The translations under genes and the position numbers were made by a program. A stretch of 64,000 bases of DNA, from positions 4,645,009-4,709,008 of the forward strand of contig OZ022245.1 of the NCBI GenBank assembly GCA_963978895.1. The letters are read 5' to 3'. The notes under the pieces are model-generated. The model had not been told where the DNA came from. It saw only the letters and a program-made list of their open reading frames with translations, and did not search any database. This document shows, piece after piece, positions 29,169 through 44,237 of this stretch. Position 1 is the first letter of the stretch, and every line of letters starts with the position of its first letter. The stretch comes from Erpobdella octoculata. Its lineage: Eukaryota; Annelida; Clitellata; Hirudinida; Erpobdellidae.

Positions 29169-29345
29169 ATTAACGGAGTTACCCGGCATAGTACAGGGCT
29201 TTTTAAGATTTTTCTATCGTTTTTCTTTCTCTCGCTTTTTTTCTCTTGCTTTCTTTTTTTTTTTTTATTTTCCTCTATTGCTTTTGTTTCTTTCCTCGCT
29301 AGCTCTCCTGCTCCTTTTCGCTTTCCCGCTCCCACTCAAATGTTA
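29169..29345 (-). mobile_element. Helitron A-type 3' end fragment
   Basis: Counterpart of 3,515-3,700: reversed diverged hairpin end TTAACGGAGTTACCCGGC followed by T/C-rich sequence. 29,350-29,570 has nothing else recognisable. Confidence 0.55.
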
Positions 29346-29572
29346 TTGAATCGATATGAAAATGTAATAGAACGTAAAGTGCGCACCTACAAATAAACAC
29401 GCCAAATTAAAACTCGATTGCGAAATCGAAAATATAAGCAATATGGAATAAACAAATATTTTATTAAAAAATTTTAAAATTAAAAATTAAATGTCGCTTA
29501 AAAAACAAAAATTGATGATTTGTTTGTTTGCCTAAAATGTGTGATTTAAAAAAAGGTTTTATTGATTTTCTA

Positions 29573-29750
29573 TCTATATATATAAAAATTAATGTATGTA
29601 TGTATGTATGTCCTTTATGCATTGCTACACCATTCATCCGATCGTAATGAAATTTTTACACAACCTTGAGAGTCAAGGGGAATCAAATATAGTGAAAAAA
29701 AATGGAAATCCGTCACAAAATGAGCGGAGCGGAGCGCGTGAGTGAGCGGG

Positions 29751-29841
<91 letters not shown>

Positions 29842-30070
29842 AATGAGCGAAAACGGGAACGGAAGCCAACTGAGAGGCGAAAGATAGAGCGGGAAAGGGA
29901 AAGCGACCGAGAACTGGAAAGCAACCGAGAGCGGGAAAGCGACCGGGAGCAGAAAAGCGACCGGGAACGCGACGGGAACGGGAAAACGGAGAAGGAAACG
30001 GGAGCGAGAGAGACAAACCTTAGAAAAACCTTTTTCGCTTTCGTTTTCTTCCCCGCTTGCTCTCTAGTTT
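29573..30070 (+). mobile_element. Helitron family A element, 3'-truncated (copy B)
   Basis: Counterpart of 3,918-4,450, with TCTATATATATAAAA start and a (TA)n run at 29,755-29,837. The sequence stops at CTCTCTAGTTT and continues directly into what is 7,470 in copy A. About 3.0 kb, including the complete Helitron B of copy A, is therefore missing here. Confidence 0.65.
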
Positions 30071-30114
30071 AACCGAGCCTGTATCGACGAAAAATTAACA
30101 CCTAATTATTTGAA

Positions 30115-30166
30115 TTATATATATTTATTTATATATACATATACACACATATATATATACATATAC

Positions 30167-30259
<93 letters not shown>

Positions 30260-30315
30260 CACACACACATATATATATATACATATATACACACATATAT
30301 ATATATATATATACA
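30115..30315. repeat. Compound TA/CA microsatellite
   Basis: Same locus as 7,516-7,655, with a pure TA expansion in the middle. Confidence 0.9.
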
Positions 30316-30536
30316 ATATTTCGGCACTAAATTTTCATTCAAACATGCTCTGTTGATGTATACACGCCAATTAGACGACACGGTTTTTTCAATTAAACGT
30401 TTAAAATATTTTAAGTGAGAGAAAACACTTTTACTAAACTTAAAATCAAACGTTTTATTCTCAACCAACTTGCAAGTGTCAGCATTACATTGTATATTAC
30501 GTTATGTTAGCAACTTTTACTCATTTTAGTTGTGTT

Positions 30537-30700
30537 GATTCAGTCGAACTGTTTAAGAATCCTCCTCCGGGAATAATTGCACACATCGATGAAGATAACT
30601 TTGCACTGACCCATTTATTAATCACAGGACCTTCCAAAACTCCCTATGAAGGTGGATTTTTTATTTCAAAGTAACTTGCTCAAGCCACTATCCTATGAAA
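30537..30700 (+). pseudogene. UBE2Z-like gene fragment (copy B)
   Basis: Counterpart of 7,879-8,049. The T run after GGTGGA has six T instead of seven, shifting the frame, so unlike copy A it is not even an open fragment. Confidence 0.88.
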
Positions 30701-30854
30701 TCGAGTATCAATCATACATTATCTAAAAGCTTTCAATGTTTTCTATCTTTATTTTGCAATTAAAAAAAGTCGACACAGAACAAACGTCAAAGTTGTATGC
30801 AACAAAAAAAAAGAAAGAAAAACATCCACCAGGTCTTGCTATCCGTAAGGACAA

Positions 30855-32504
<1,650 letters not shown>

Positions 32505-33039
32505 CGTTTATAAAGTCACTTCTCTATTCTATATAAATAAATAAAAAAATTAAACTTTAAACATTGAAATAGACAATAAATCGTGTTTTTGGTTTACTTC
32601 AGTAAAGCTTTTGTTTTTCAATTAGACAGTGTGACTACTGCATGATAAGTTGTGGGTGTTTAAAATTATTTACTTTGAATTATTCACTTATTTCTATTAT
32701 TTTACTACAAATTAATTTGAGTATATTCCTGTGACCTGTATGTATAGCACTACCCGCTACCCGATTCTGTTTCTCAACATTTAGTAAGTAGAAAGAATGT
32801 AGCTGGTGCCGCCCTAACATCGCTGCACAAAACAAAACTAATTCAATAAATTTAAACTAATTTCAAGTTTTAAAGTAATTCTGTTTCAATGCATCGAGTA
32901 GATGCAGCGACGCATTTTAACACTTTTATAACACTGCACTCACTCTTTGTAATAATATAACAAGATATACTGAACTGACCGATTTGTTTTCTTGGATTTG
33001 TAAGATTTGTTAAATAACTGACACAATAAAACCCACAAA

Positions 33040-33321
33040 AAATGGTGAAACACGTATCTTTTTATTTTTCAAAAAGAATCTATATACCAAATTTCAAAAT
33101 CTCCTCATTTTTGGTTTTCGAGATATACATTCTTTTAGAAAAAAGTTTGTTTTCCAGTTTTTTCCCCTCAGGAGCAAAATTTTCAAAAATCCTTTCTTAG
33201 CGGATGTTTACGCTATAAAAGTAATATAAGTTCCAAATTTCACGTTCCTAGGATGAGGCGTTTGAGCTTGGCGTTGATTATTAGTCAGTCATCTGCCAGT
33301 CAGTCAGTCAGTCAGGACATG

Positions 33322-33328
<7 letters not shown>
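33040..33328 (-). mobile_element. Helitron family B 5' fragment, reversed (copy B)
   Basis: Counterpart of 10,590-10,868, extending through GGACATGATC into a (TA)n run at 33,329-33,377. 33,390-33,530 is the distal half of dispersed repeat D, and 33,585-33,735 is a Helitron A-type 3' fragment in + orientation. Confidence 0.7.
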
Positions 33329-33382
<54 letters not shown>

Positions 33383-33839
33383 AGTTAATATAAGACTATT
33401 AAAAAAAATTTTAATTTGAACATCTTTCGTATTTCTAAATCAAGTGTATTTGAAATTAAAGTTTGTTTTAAAAAAACTTGTTTTTTTCCTTTACTTGTTT
33501 TCCAATTGATTTGTAATTTGGAGTGTTTATTTGTTGCTGCGGACTCAACATTCTATTAAATTTTCATATCGATTAAATAACATTTGAGTGGGAGCGGAAA
33601 AACGAAAAGGAGCAGGAGAGCAAGCGGGGAAGAGAACGGAAGCAAGAGAGGAAAAGAAAAAAATAGAAAAAAGCGTGAGAAAGAAAAACGATAGAAAAAT
33701 CTCAAAAAGCCCTGTACTATGCCGGGTAACTCCATTAATGTGAATTATTGATTTAGTTTTAGACAAAACTTTATAAACATAATTTTAAAAAATTGTCATG
33801 TTTCTTTATTCGTACGTAAAACAACGGATATAAAACAAA

Positions 33840-34713
33840 CTATTTATTGGTCAATTTACTCCAAATATTTGCCACACCATTGCAAATGGTAGTAAATAGA
33901 CACTTAGATTCTTCAGATACTTTTGATACTTCAGATACTTCAGGTACTTTAGGTACTTCAGGTACTTCAGATTCTTTTTCATCTAAGCTGTCTTCTGTAT
34001 CTTCATCAGTTTTCTTGATTGTTTGCTTATTTTCTAGAGTGGCCTTAATTTTTTCCAAAGTTTTTATCCGTTTAGCGTAATTGAAGGTACACTTATTGGA
34101 TCCTAAAAAATCTTTAAATTTTTTTTCCATCCAAATGCAGTTTTGATTTACAAACATTTATGTACATATCGTAGTTTCGAAGAAAAGTATCCAAAATGAA
34201 TTTTCTGAATAATCCAAAATAAGCATTTTCATCCTGTAATACAGCACACACTGCAACTCTAATAGTTTCATGTTGGATAATTTTGTTGTACTTGTTGGCT
34301 TCATTGATGTTTCTCCCTTTGTATCCTGGTGCATTGTAATAAGGATATTCGTTGAGAAGCGACTGAATGGAAAGAGCAACTGTTGTTAGTCTCATGACAG
34401 GAGTCCATCCGGGACCATTCCACGTGCCTAAAATGCTCAGACAAACTTTACCATTGCTGTAAAGGTTTGGATTAAATCTAACAGTTTTGCCTGCAGTTGT
34501 TTCAAAAGTGACATGTGGTGGTTTCATAGGATAGTCGTTTGAGCAAGTTACTTTGAAATAAAAAAATCCACCTTCATAGGGAGTTTTGGAAGGTCCTGTG
34601 ATTAATAAATGGGTCAGTGCAAAGTTATTTTCATCGATGTGTGCAATTATTCCCGGAGGAGGATTTTTAAACAGTTCGACTGAATCGTTTACAATTCTTT
34701 TAGTATTAGCCAT
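33840..34713 (-). pseudogene. UBE2Z-like gene with one frameshift (copy B)
   Basis: Starts at the conserved ATGGCTAATAC, encodes the complete E2 core with catalytic Cys91 and HETIRVAVC, then loses frame at about 34,118-34,126. There a run has eight T where the copy at 23,660 has seven. The remainder down to 33,840, with six Glu-Val-Pro/Ser units and the CLFTTICNG tail, is intact in the next frame. The predicted product is about 199 residues, lacking the C-terminal region. The homopolymer makes a sequencing error possible. TATA at 34,805-34,811. Confidence 0.9.
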
Positions 34714-34890
34714 TACTTTTGAGTGTGTGTATGTATGTAGACGATGTTTTGAGTAAGTCCAAAAAGCAGCTTTTGGCTTAAATTTCTTTAGAAGATTATC
34801 TGTGTTTTATACAAATGACGTACAGTATCTTTCAGCCGTACATCGAAGCTCATTTTTTCGGAAAAAGTAGTAATTTATGTCATCGAATTA

Positions 34891-34892
<2 letters not shown>

Positions 34893-34964
<72 letters not shown>
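34893..34964. repeat. (TA)n/(TG)n microsatellite, empty BEL/Pao site
   Basis: TA run followed by TG repeats. It corresponds to the tract in copy A that holds the BEL/Pao composite at 12,192-21,686. Confidence 0.9.
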
Positions 34965-34966
<2 letters not shown>

Positions 34967-34985
34967 ATATATAAACATATATATA

Positions 34986-36420
34986 TCTATATATATAAAA
35001 ATGAATGTTTGTATATATGTATTTATGTATGTTAATGTCCTTTAACTCCGCCTCGCTATATGCGAGCCAGTCCCAAGCCTGGATAAAGGAGGAGGGACAG
35101 TTGAAAAGATCAAATATGATCTACGACAGGAAGTACTTAGGTGCTTTCTACACAGCCATTTCAGTCTTAAAACACCTAGTGTAAAGGACTATAAACTATT
35201 ATAAAAAAAAAAAAAAAAAAAAAATAATGTCCTTTATGCATTGCTACACCATTCATCCGATCGTAATGAAATTTTCACACAACCTTGAGAGTCAATGAAA
35301 ATCAAAAATAAAAAATTTTTTTTTGAAATCCGTCACAAAATGAGCGGAGCGGAGCGGGTGAGCGAGCGGGAACTATATATATATGTATGTGCGTATGTAT
35401 GTGTGTATGTATGTATGTGTATGTGCATGTATGTGTGTCTGTGTGTGTGTTTATGTATGTACTAGCGGAGATACCCGGCGTTGCCCAGGTTTTTTGAGGT
35501 TTTTCTAATGTTTGTCTCTTTCTCTCCCGTTTCCTTTCCCACCTGCTTTCCCACTCCTGTTAGCTTTTCCGTTTTCGGTCGTTTTCCCACTGCCGGTCGC
35601 TTTCCCGCTCCCGGTCGCTTTCCCGCTCCCGGTCGTTTTCCCGTCCCGGTCGCTGCCCTGTTCCCGCTCACGTTTGCTCTCCCATTCCCGCTCACGCTTG
35701 CTTTTCTGTTCCCGCTCGCTGTCCGTTCCGGGTGCTTTCCCGTTTCTATAATAGACAAACTAACCCATAAACATTCATATATATATATATATATATATAG
35801 TCTTAGCAAATCTATTTTGCGTTTTATAGGCTAACAGAAGTTATGAAAGAATGTAAAAGAGAAAATGAGCGGGAACGGAAACGGAAACGGGAACGGGAGA
35901 GCTACCGTGACCGGGAATGGGAGAGCAAGCATGACCGGGAACGGGAGAGCAAGCGTGAGCGGGAACGGGAAAGCGACCGGAAACGGGAAAGCGACCGGGA
36001 ACGGGAAAGCGACCGGGAACGGGAAAGCGACCGAGAACGGGAAAGCGACCGGGAACGGGAAAGCGACCGGGAACGGGAAAGCGACCGGGAACGGGAAAGC
36101 GACCGGGAACGCGGAAAGCGACCGGGAACGCGGAAAGCGACCGGGAACGCGGAAAGCGACCGGGAACGCGGAAAGCGACCGGGAACGCGGAAAGCGACTG
36201 GAATCGGGAGAGCAAGCTTGGAAGGAAACGCGAGCAAGAGAGAAAATCGATAACAGAACTTCTGAGCGGGAAAGCGACCGGGAGCTGGAAAACGACCGAG
36301 AGCGGAAAAGCGACCGGGAACGCTACGAAAACGGGAAAGTGGAGAAGGGAACGGGAGCGAGAGAGACAAACATTAGAAAAACCTCTAAAAACCCCGGGCA
36401 ACGCCGGGTAACCCCGCTAG
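34986..36420 (+). mobile_element. Helitron-like family A element, copy 3, carrying a retroposon
   Basis: TCTATATATATAAAAATG start after A and CCCCGGGCAACGCCGGG...CCCCGCTAG end before T. The retroposon at 35,045-35,224 interrupts the 5' subterminal region. The first minisatellite has shrunk to two perfect 18-bp units while the second (35,960-36,190) is the longest of the three copies. Confidence 0.82.
35045..35224 (+). mobile_element. Short retroposon (SINE-like), copy 2
   Basis: 180 bp: ACTCCGCCTCGC start, GCCAGTCCCAAGCCTGG, GTCTTAAAACACCTAGTG, AAAGGACTATAAAC and a poly(A) tail. It is flanked by a 12-bp target duplication TAATGTCCTTTA (35,033-35,044; 35,225-35,236), which lies in known Helitron A sequence, so the insertion boundaries are certain. 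Confidence 0.9.
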
Positions 36421-38200
<1,780 letters not shown>

Positions 38201-38202
38201 CT

Positions 38203-38520
38203 AGACTAGCGGGGTCACCGGGTGTTGCTCGGGATTTTTAGAGGCTTTTTTATCGTTTTCTCTCTTTTGCCTTTTCTCTCTCTTTCTTTTTACTTCTTTT
38301 TACTTTCTTGCTCCCGTTTCCTTCCTCGCTTGCCTCTTGCTCCTTCTTGCTCTCCCGTTTTCCTTTCTGCTCGTTCTCCCGTTCATTCTCCCTTTCCTAC
38401 TTGCTTTCCCAATCCCGCCGCTCGCTCATCCGCTCTCGTTCGTTCTCCCGCCTGGTTTCCTGCTTCCTTTTTTTCTTCATCTCATTCCTAACTTCTTATT
38501 GCCCATGAAAAGGTAAAATT
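38203..38520 (-). mobile_element. Helitron A-type 3' end, reversed
   Basis: ACTAGCGGGGTCACCGGG, then TGTTGCTCGGG, is the reverse of a diverged hairpin plus CTAG before T, followed by C/T-rich subterminal sequence. The 5' end of this element was not found. Confidence 0.6.
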
Positions 38521-38655
38521 GATTTGTTAAAAGATAATCGAAACTTTGTTACGTAAAGAATAATAATTATGTAATACTAGAGATATCTCGTCAAAATGAC
38601 GGATTTTTTTAAAAATTTCATTATTTATTATTTTATTATACGATTGCAGCGCCAC

Positions 38656-38922
38656 TTTTTTACAAACTTTTATTTAGGTTACAATCTCTGTTTGTGTGTG
38701 TGTGTGGTTTTCTCTGTACGCAAATCTTGCAAGTAAAATTTAACTAGCTTTTTGACTAGCTAGGAAGCTGAAACTTTCAGCATAGCTTTATATTAGATGA
38801 GAATACATGATTTAATAAAAAACACAAAACAAACTTAATTTGAACATCTTACGTATTTATAAATCGATTGTATTTGAAATAGAAGTTTGTCTTGAAAAAC
38901 TCGTTTTTTCCTTTACTTGTTT
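38656..38922 (+). repeat. Dispersed repeat D, copy 1
   Basis: About 267 bp sharing TTTATTTAGGTTACAATCTC, GCATAGCTTTATATT and TTTGAACAT...CTCGTTTTTT with 46,444-46,706 (reversed) and 60,105-60,358. Non-coding, class unknown; no convincing target duplication. 38,930-40,700 holds no recognised gene. Confidence 0.7.
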
Positions 38923-40734
38923 ATTTTTAGGCCTGACAGTGTACAATTGCGAAATAACTTTAATATTAATTAAATTATTATTAAAAAATATTTACCTTAC
39001 TCAAATTATATAGAAAAATTATTTATATAATTATTTATTAATGTTATATATAAATTAATTTACCATATAGCAGATCAGCACACAAAAACGTCTTACACAG
39101 ACATGGGCTATTATATATATTAATAACTGTTATATAAGTAAACATAGATAACTAATTATAATTATATATGTTCTGAAACATAAAAATCAAAAATAATTAT
39201 ATAAATACTTACATTTATATATTTAAAAAAATGTCGTTTTAAAAGAACTTGCATTAAATGAAAAACCGACAAATTCAGAAATCTAAGAGATGTATTTAAA
39301 AACCTGGTCCACTTGTTAAAACAATTATTTGTATCGTTGAACAATAAAAATGCAGGCAATCACAATTACTTGCTGAAGAGTTTTTGAGGTGAGCGTCAAG
39401 AGTCAGAACAGAATGGAAATTGCTCGTCGTGTGTTTTCAAATTTAAAGTTTTGTAAACACATTTGTGCTCTTATAAGCAATCACAGTTATTTTTTTTTGT
39501 CAAGCCACTTACCTGTTCAGGTAGGTATTAATTTAACTATCTTTTTTATCTCCTGTTCTCCAGTTACTTTCCCCTTTTCTTCCCCTCACCTCACCCCTTC
39601 CGGTAATAAAACAAACAAACATGAATAACGACATGCTGATATTCCACCATTTTTCTTTTTTTGTAAAAACAACTTTTTGTTGTTTCAACCAGCCCATATA
39701 ATCACATTAACTGCATCTCTTTTTTTACTCTGACAATTCGCTTTCCTCCATTATGAGCTTACAAACAAATATTTCATCGGATTTTGTTCCCAGTCACGTG
39801 ATTCACCTTGTCGTGTTTGTTTGTCCATTAGACAAACCTTGTTTTCTTTCTCTTTTTTTTCTTTCTCTTTTTTCCGTTTTTTTTATTTCAGGTTTTTTAA
39901 AGTTGTCAAACATTTAGTGACTTCCTTATTTGAGCCCCCCTCCCTGTTTAATATAATATATCTCCCAGAGGTTGCCATGGGGACCGTGCTTGCGCGTGAT
40001 TGCAGCCCTTGGTCACAATGTCTTCTTTATGTCTCTATATCTTTCTCTCTCCTCCCCCATGTGTGTCTGTCTGTTTCTTTCTTTCATTTTCCACACTCTT
40101 TTTCTCCTTCACTTTTTCTTTTTCCCTTCACTTTCTCTTTCTAAGAAAAAAAATATTTTTTATATTTTTTTCATTATTTTTCTTTGGTTCGGCTTATTTA
40201 CATTTAATTCACAGTCCCTGATGTCATCGGTTGAGTAATACTCTCAAAAATACAGATACAAACGATTTTTTTCAGTCACATTAATTCATAATTTCAAATC
40301 TTTCTGTAATGAGATATCTATTTATAAGTTTCGCCTATCTTCGTTCGTTCCAACCTCTTCGTCTTCTTCTTCTGCGGCTTCGTATTGATTTTTCCCCATC
40401 CACATGGGTCACTCATTCTGTTCTTAATCCCGAGTGTTTATGCATTGTGTGTATGTATGTATGTATGTATGTGTGTGTGTGTGTGTGTGTGTGCAATGCT
40501 ATGCATGTGCGAATACATTTGTACGAGTGTGTTGTACGTGTATCTGTGTACAGGCGTGTTTTTTGTTTAATTCCAGAAATAATTTTAATACGATTATTTA
40601 CCATCAGTGGTTTCGTCGGGCGATTAAATCTTATTTTCGACAGTTCACCACACACTGCTCATGGTATACCAACGTATCAGGTGTCGACACCAAAAAAAAA
40701 AAACACCAATCAACCAAAAAATCAACTTTATCAT

Positions 40735-40966
40735 TATTGTAACCACAATCATCACCACCTTTATCAATATCATTATAACCATCATCATCACCAGCATCAT
40801 CATCATCGCCATCATTATCACTATCATCAGCATCATCATCATCACCATCAATCATTATCATCATCACTACCAACACCAACACCGCCACTATCACCACCAT
40901 CATCATCATCATCATCATCTTCATCAAAATCATCATTATCATCATCATCATCATCATTATCTGCTT
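40735..40966. repeat. (ATC/ACC)n imperfect trinucleotide tract
   Basis: Mixture of CAT, CAC and TAT triplets, giving His-rich or Met/Asp-rich pseudo-ORFs on the two strands. Confidence 0.9.
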
Positions 40967-41210
40967 TGAGAGAAAAGATGAACACTACAATAACTTCTGC
41001 TTGATATTGAATTCGCCTCATGTCTGTGCCTCGTGCAAAAGAGGAAATGAGGCAATTTTCTCGTCTTCATGATGGAAGATGCAGTGCTGGTTATGATTCT
41101 ACAAGCAGTAATGGCAGTAGTAGTAGTAATAGTCGCAGTAGCAAGAGCATTAGTGGTAGTGGTAGCAGTAGCAACAGCACCAGCAGCAGCAGCAGCACCA
41201 GCAGCAGCAG

Positions 41211-41690
<480 letters not shown>

Positions 41691-42065
41691 TAGTCGTACA
41701 CCAGGATAAAAGAACAAACCCAGGCCTAAACAAAAATCGTCCAGTTGGTCCAGACCCCCAAGTTTTGTTGAGTGATTCAGAGATGGATATTTGGAAAGCA
41801 TCGAAATTTTTTCTATTATTTTAAAAAATTGACAATGACAATGAAAAGAGAGCTACGAGTGTTAACCGGGGACGGTGCTAAGAAACATTTACTCCAAGGT
41901 GCCACAATGGCAGTCACACCACCGGTCAAATCCTAGTTGATGTGTTGAATCTAACAATAAAGTGATGTCGGAAGTGTCATTCCGTGTTTTTAACTTAGTT
42001 TAGAAGACATGGACTCTTTCATAATACTTAACATATAAAAGTCTATTGGTTGTACTTATGATAAA

Positions 42066-42232
42066 GAACTCCGCCTTGCTTTTGCAAGCCAGTCCCAAGC
42101 CTGGAGAAAGGAGGAGGGAAAAGTTAAAAGGATCAAATTATGATCCACGACTGAAGTACTTAGGTGTTTCTGACACAGCTGTTTTAGTCTTAAAACACTT
42201 GGTGTAAAGGACTATAAACTATTATAAAAAAA
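42066..42232 (+). mobile_element. Short retroposon (SINE-like), copy 3
   Basis: ACTCCGCCTTGC start, GCCAGTCCCAAGCCTGGAGA, GTCTTAAAACACTTGGTG, AAAGGACTATAAAC, short A tail. Perfect 12-bp target duplication ACTTATGATAAA (42,054-42,065; 42,233-42,244). 42,245-43,300 has nothing else recognisable. Confidence 0.9.
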
Positions 42233-43313
42233 ACTTATGATAAAAACATATAGAAAACATTTTATTTAAATCCATTTAAAATTCAAATACAATAAAAAAG
42301 AAGACATTATTGTTTGTGTTATATTATTATATCTTTTAAATAGTTTGAGAAAATATAAAGATGTGGTTCGTTCATTTTTTACATACTTTGTCAGTCACAA
42401 AAACATGAAATGAACGTCGGAAAACACAAAATAAATAATTTCTTCCTTTTTACTGCATTAGAAGTAAAAGTGTATTTCTAACAATTGTTTTTTAAATTTT
42501 TTTCTTGTATTATTTTTAGTCCTTAGAAAAACTTTGTCAGTCATCTTACATGAACTTATATAAGTTTTCTCATCCGTTCTACTTCTAAGAAACATGGGTG
42601 AAGCTGTTATCTATCTATGCTAAGCTAGACAGCAAAACTATACTTGAACGGCATGAAAGAAGCTAGTTTAATTTTAATTCTGGCGTAATTGTTGTTTGTT
42701 TTATTAAAAAAAATAAATAAATACAAAATCCAAGCAGCAGGAAGAATTAAAATCTTAAACAGAATTTAAAAAAACTCTGCTGATGAGACCAACGACCAGT
42801 TCTTATAATGTGTACATTTAATTGCGCCCAAAACGAAAATCACACAAACAGAAATATGCGCCCCAATAAATATATATAAAAAAATTCAAATTAGTTTATT
42901 TTTAATTATCAAATTAAACATTACCATCAAATCTAAGTAAGTGAAAAATCAATTACAATATTATACCACAATCACACTCCACGACGAAGTTAAGTAAACA
43001 AAGTATAAAAAACAGGTCTATAATCTATATTTTGTAGTTTTTTATGCAAAATACTGTTACATAATATAGAACATAATTTTTTCAATTTTAATGTTTCTGG
43101 GTTAAAAGTTTCACAACGGTTGTTTAATTTATTTTATTTTGACTTAAACAAATAAAAAAGAAAAAAATTCTAAAAGTTGAAAAACAGCTTAGAGGTTAAA
43201 AAATTTATCTGGTTGAAAATTCCAAAAAAGTTACTGGTTTTTTGTCTCTGAGAAATCAACTGGCTGATTAAATGAATAAACAGTAACGGAAAGCTACCTG
43301 TCGAGAATCTTAC

Positions 43314-43385
43314 CTGTATTACTTTTATGGGATTCCTGAACAGCTCTCGATAGACACGTATTTGATGCAATAACCTGTTCAAGTT
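43314..43385 (-). CDS. Candidate internal exon, unknown gene
   Basis: 72 nt bounded by TTGTTCACAG (acceptor) and ACAG|GTAAGA (donor) on the minus strand. Two frames are open; the phase-2 frame reads LEQVIASNTCLSRAVQESHK, the other NLNRLLHQIRVYRELFRNP. No neighbouring exon on this strand was found with confidence and no family was recognised. Confidence 0.3.
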
Positions 43386-44237
43386 CTGTGAACAATAAAT
43401 TGGAAACAAAACTTTGGGCGGCCAAAAACTGTTTAATTTGTTTAAAAAAAAGATAACGTTGCTAAGAATACACGTTATTGGGACATTGAAGAAATGGAGA
43501 TAGATTAACAATATGATGAAAAAAAGGGGAACAGTAAAAGAGAGAAAAATAAGAAAACAGATGAAAAGAGAGAGAAAGAGATGAGACTTGGAAAATTGTT
43601 CAACCTCTCTTATAGTTTCTGCTAGCTGATAAAACATGATTTGAAGAAACTAATAAATTTTATATCAGCTTACAAAACTGCAACTGCGCATCGTTATCAC
43701 AATACCTAGTTTTTTTAGCTGATTGCGAAACCTTTTTTTGTGTGCTATTATTGTGCCGTAAATGATAAACGGTACCTACTGCAAACCGGCAATACGATTA
43801 GGCCGAACATTACGTGGTTTTTAATTGCAGGCCGCGCATGAGCAATAAACACAATTTTACGTTCATTGTAAATAATGGTAATTTTTTACTGGATCAATAA
43901 TCTAAATGCTGGGTAAATTACCAGCAAAACTTCTTTAACCATCGCACAAGTCCATCATAATTATCATCACCACCGTTGTCATTACTGTTACCATCATCAT
44001 CATCATTATTTAAATAGCAATCATAACTATCATAAGATTTTTTCTAACCTATTTTACAGGAAAAGCTCTACTGAAAACGGATATTGCAATAAGAAATTAT
44101 TTTTAAAAAATACACAGAACGAGACAGAAAAAATCAGAAAGAGAAAGAGAGAAAGAAAGAAAAAGGAAAAAGAGATAGAAAATAAGATAGAAAAAACGAA
44201 GAAACAAAATAGAGAAAAAAGAGTAAAAAACAGATAA

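Noticed and set aside
43170..43637. 155-residue minus-strand ORF
   Set aside because: Frame runs through T/C-rich intron-like sequence; only the 72-nt segment with good splice sites inside it was kept as a weak exon candidate.
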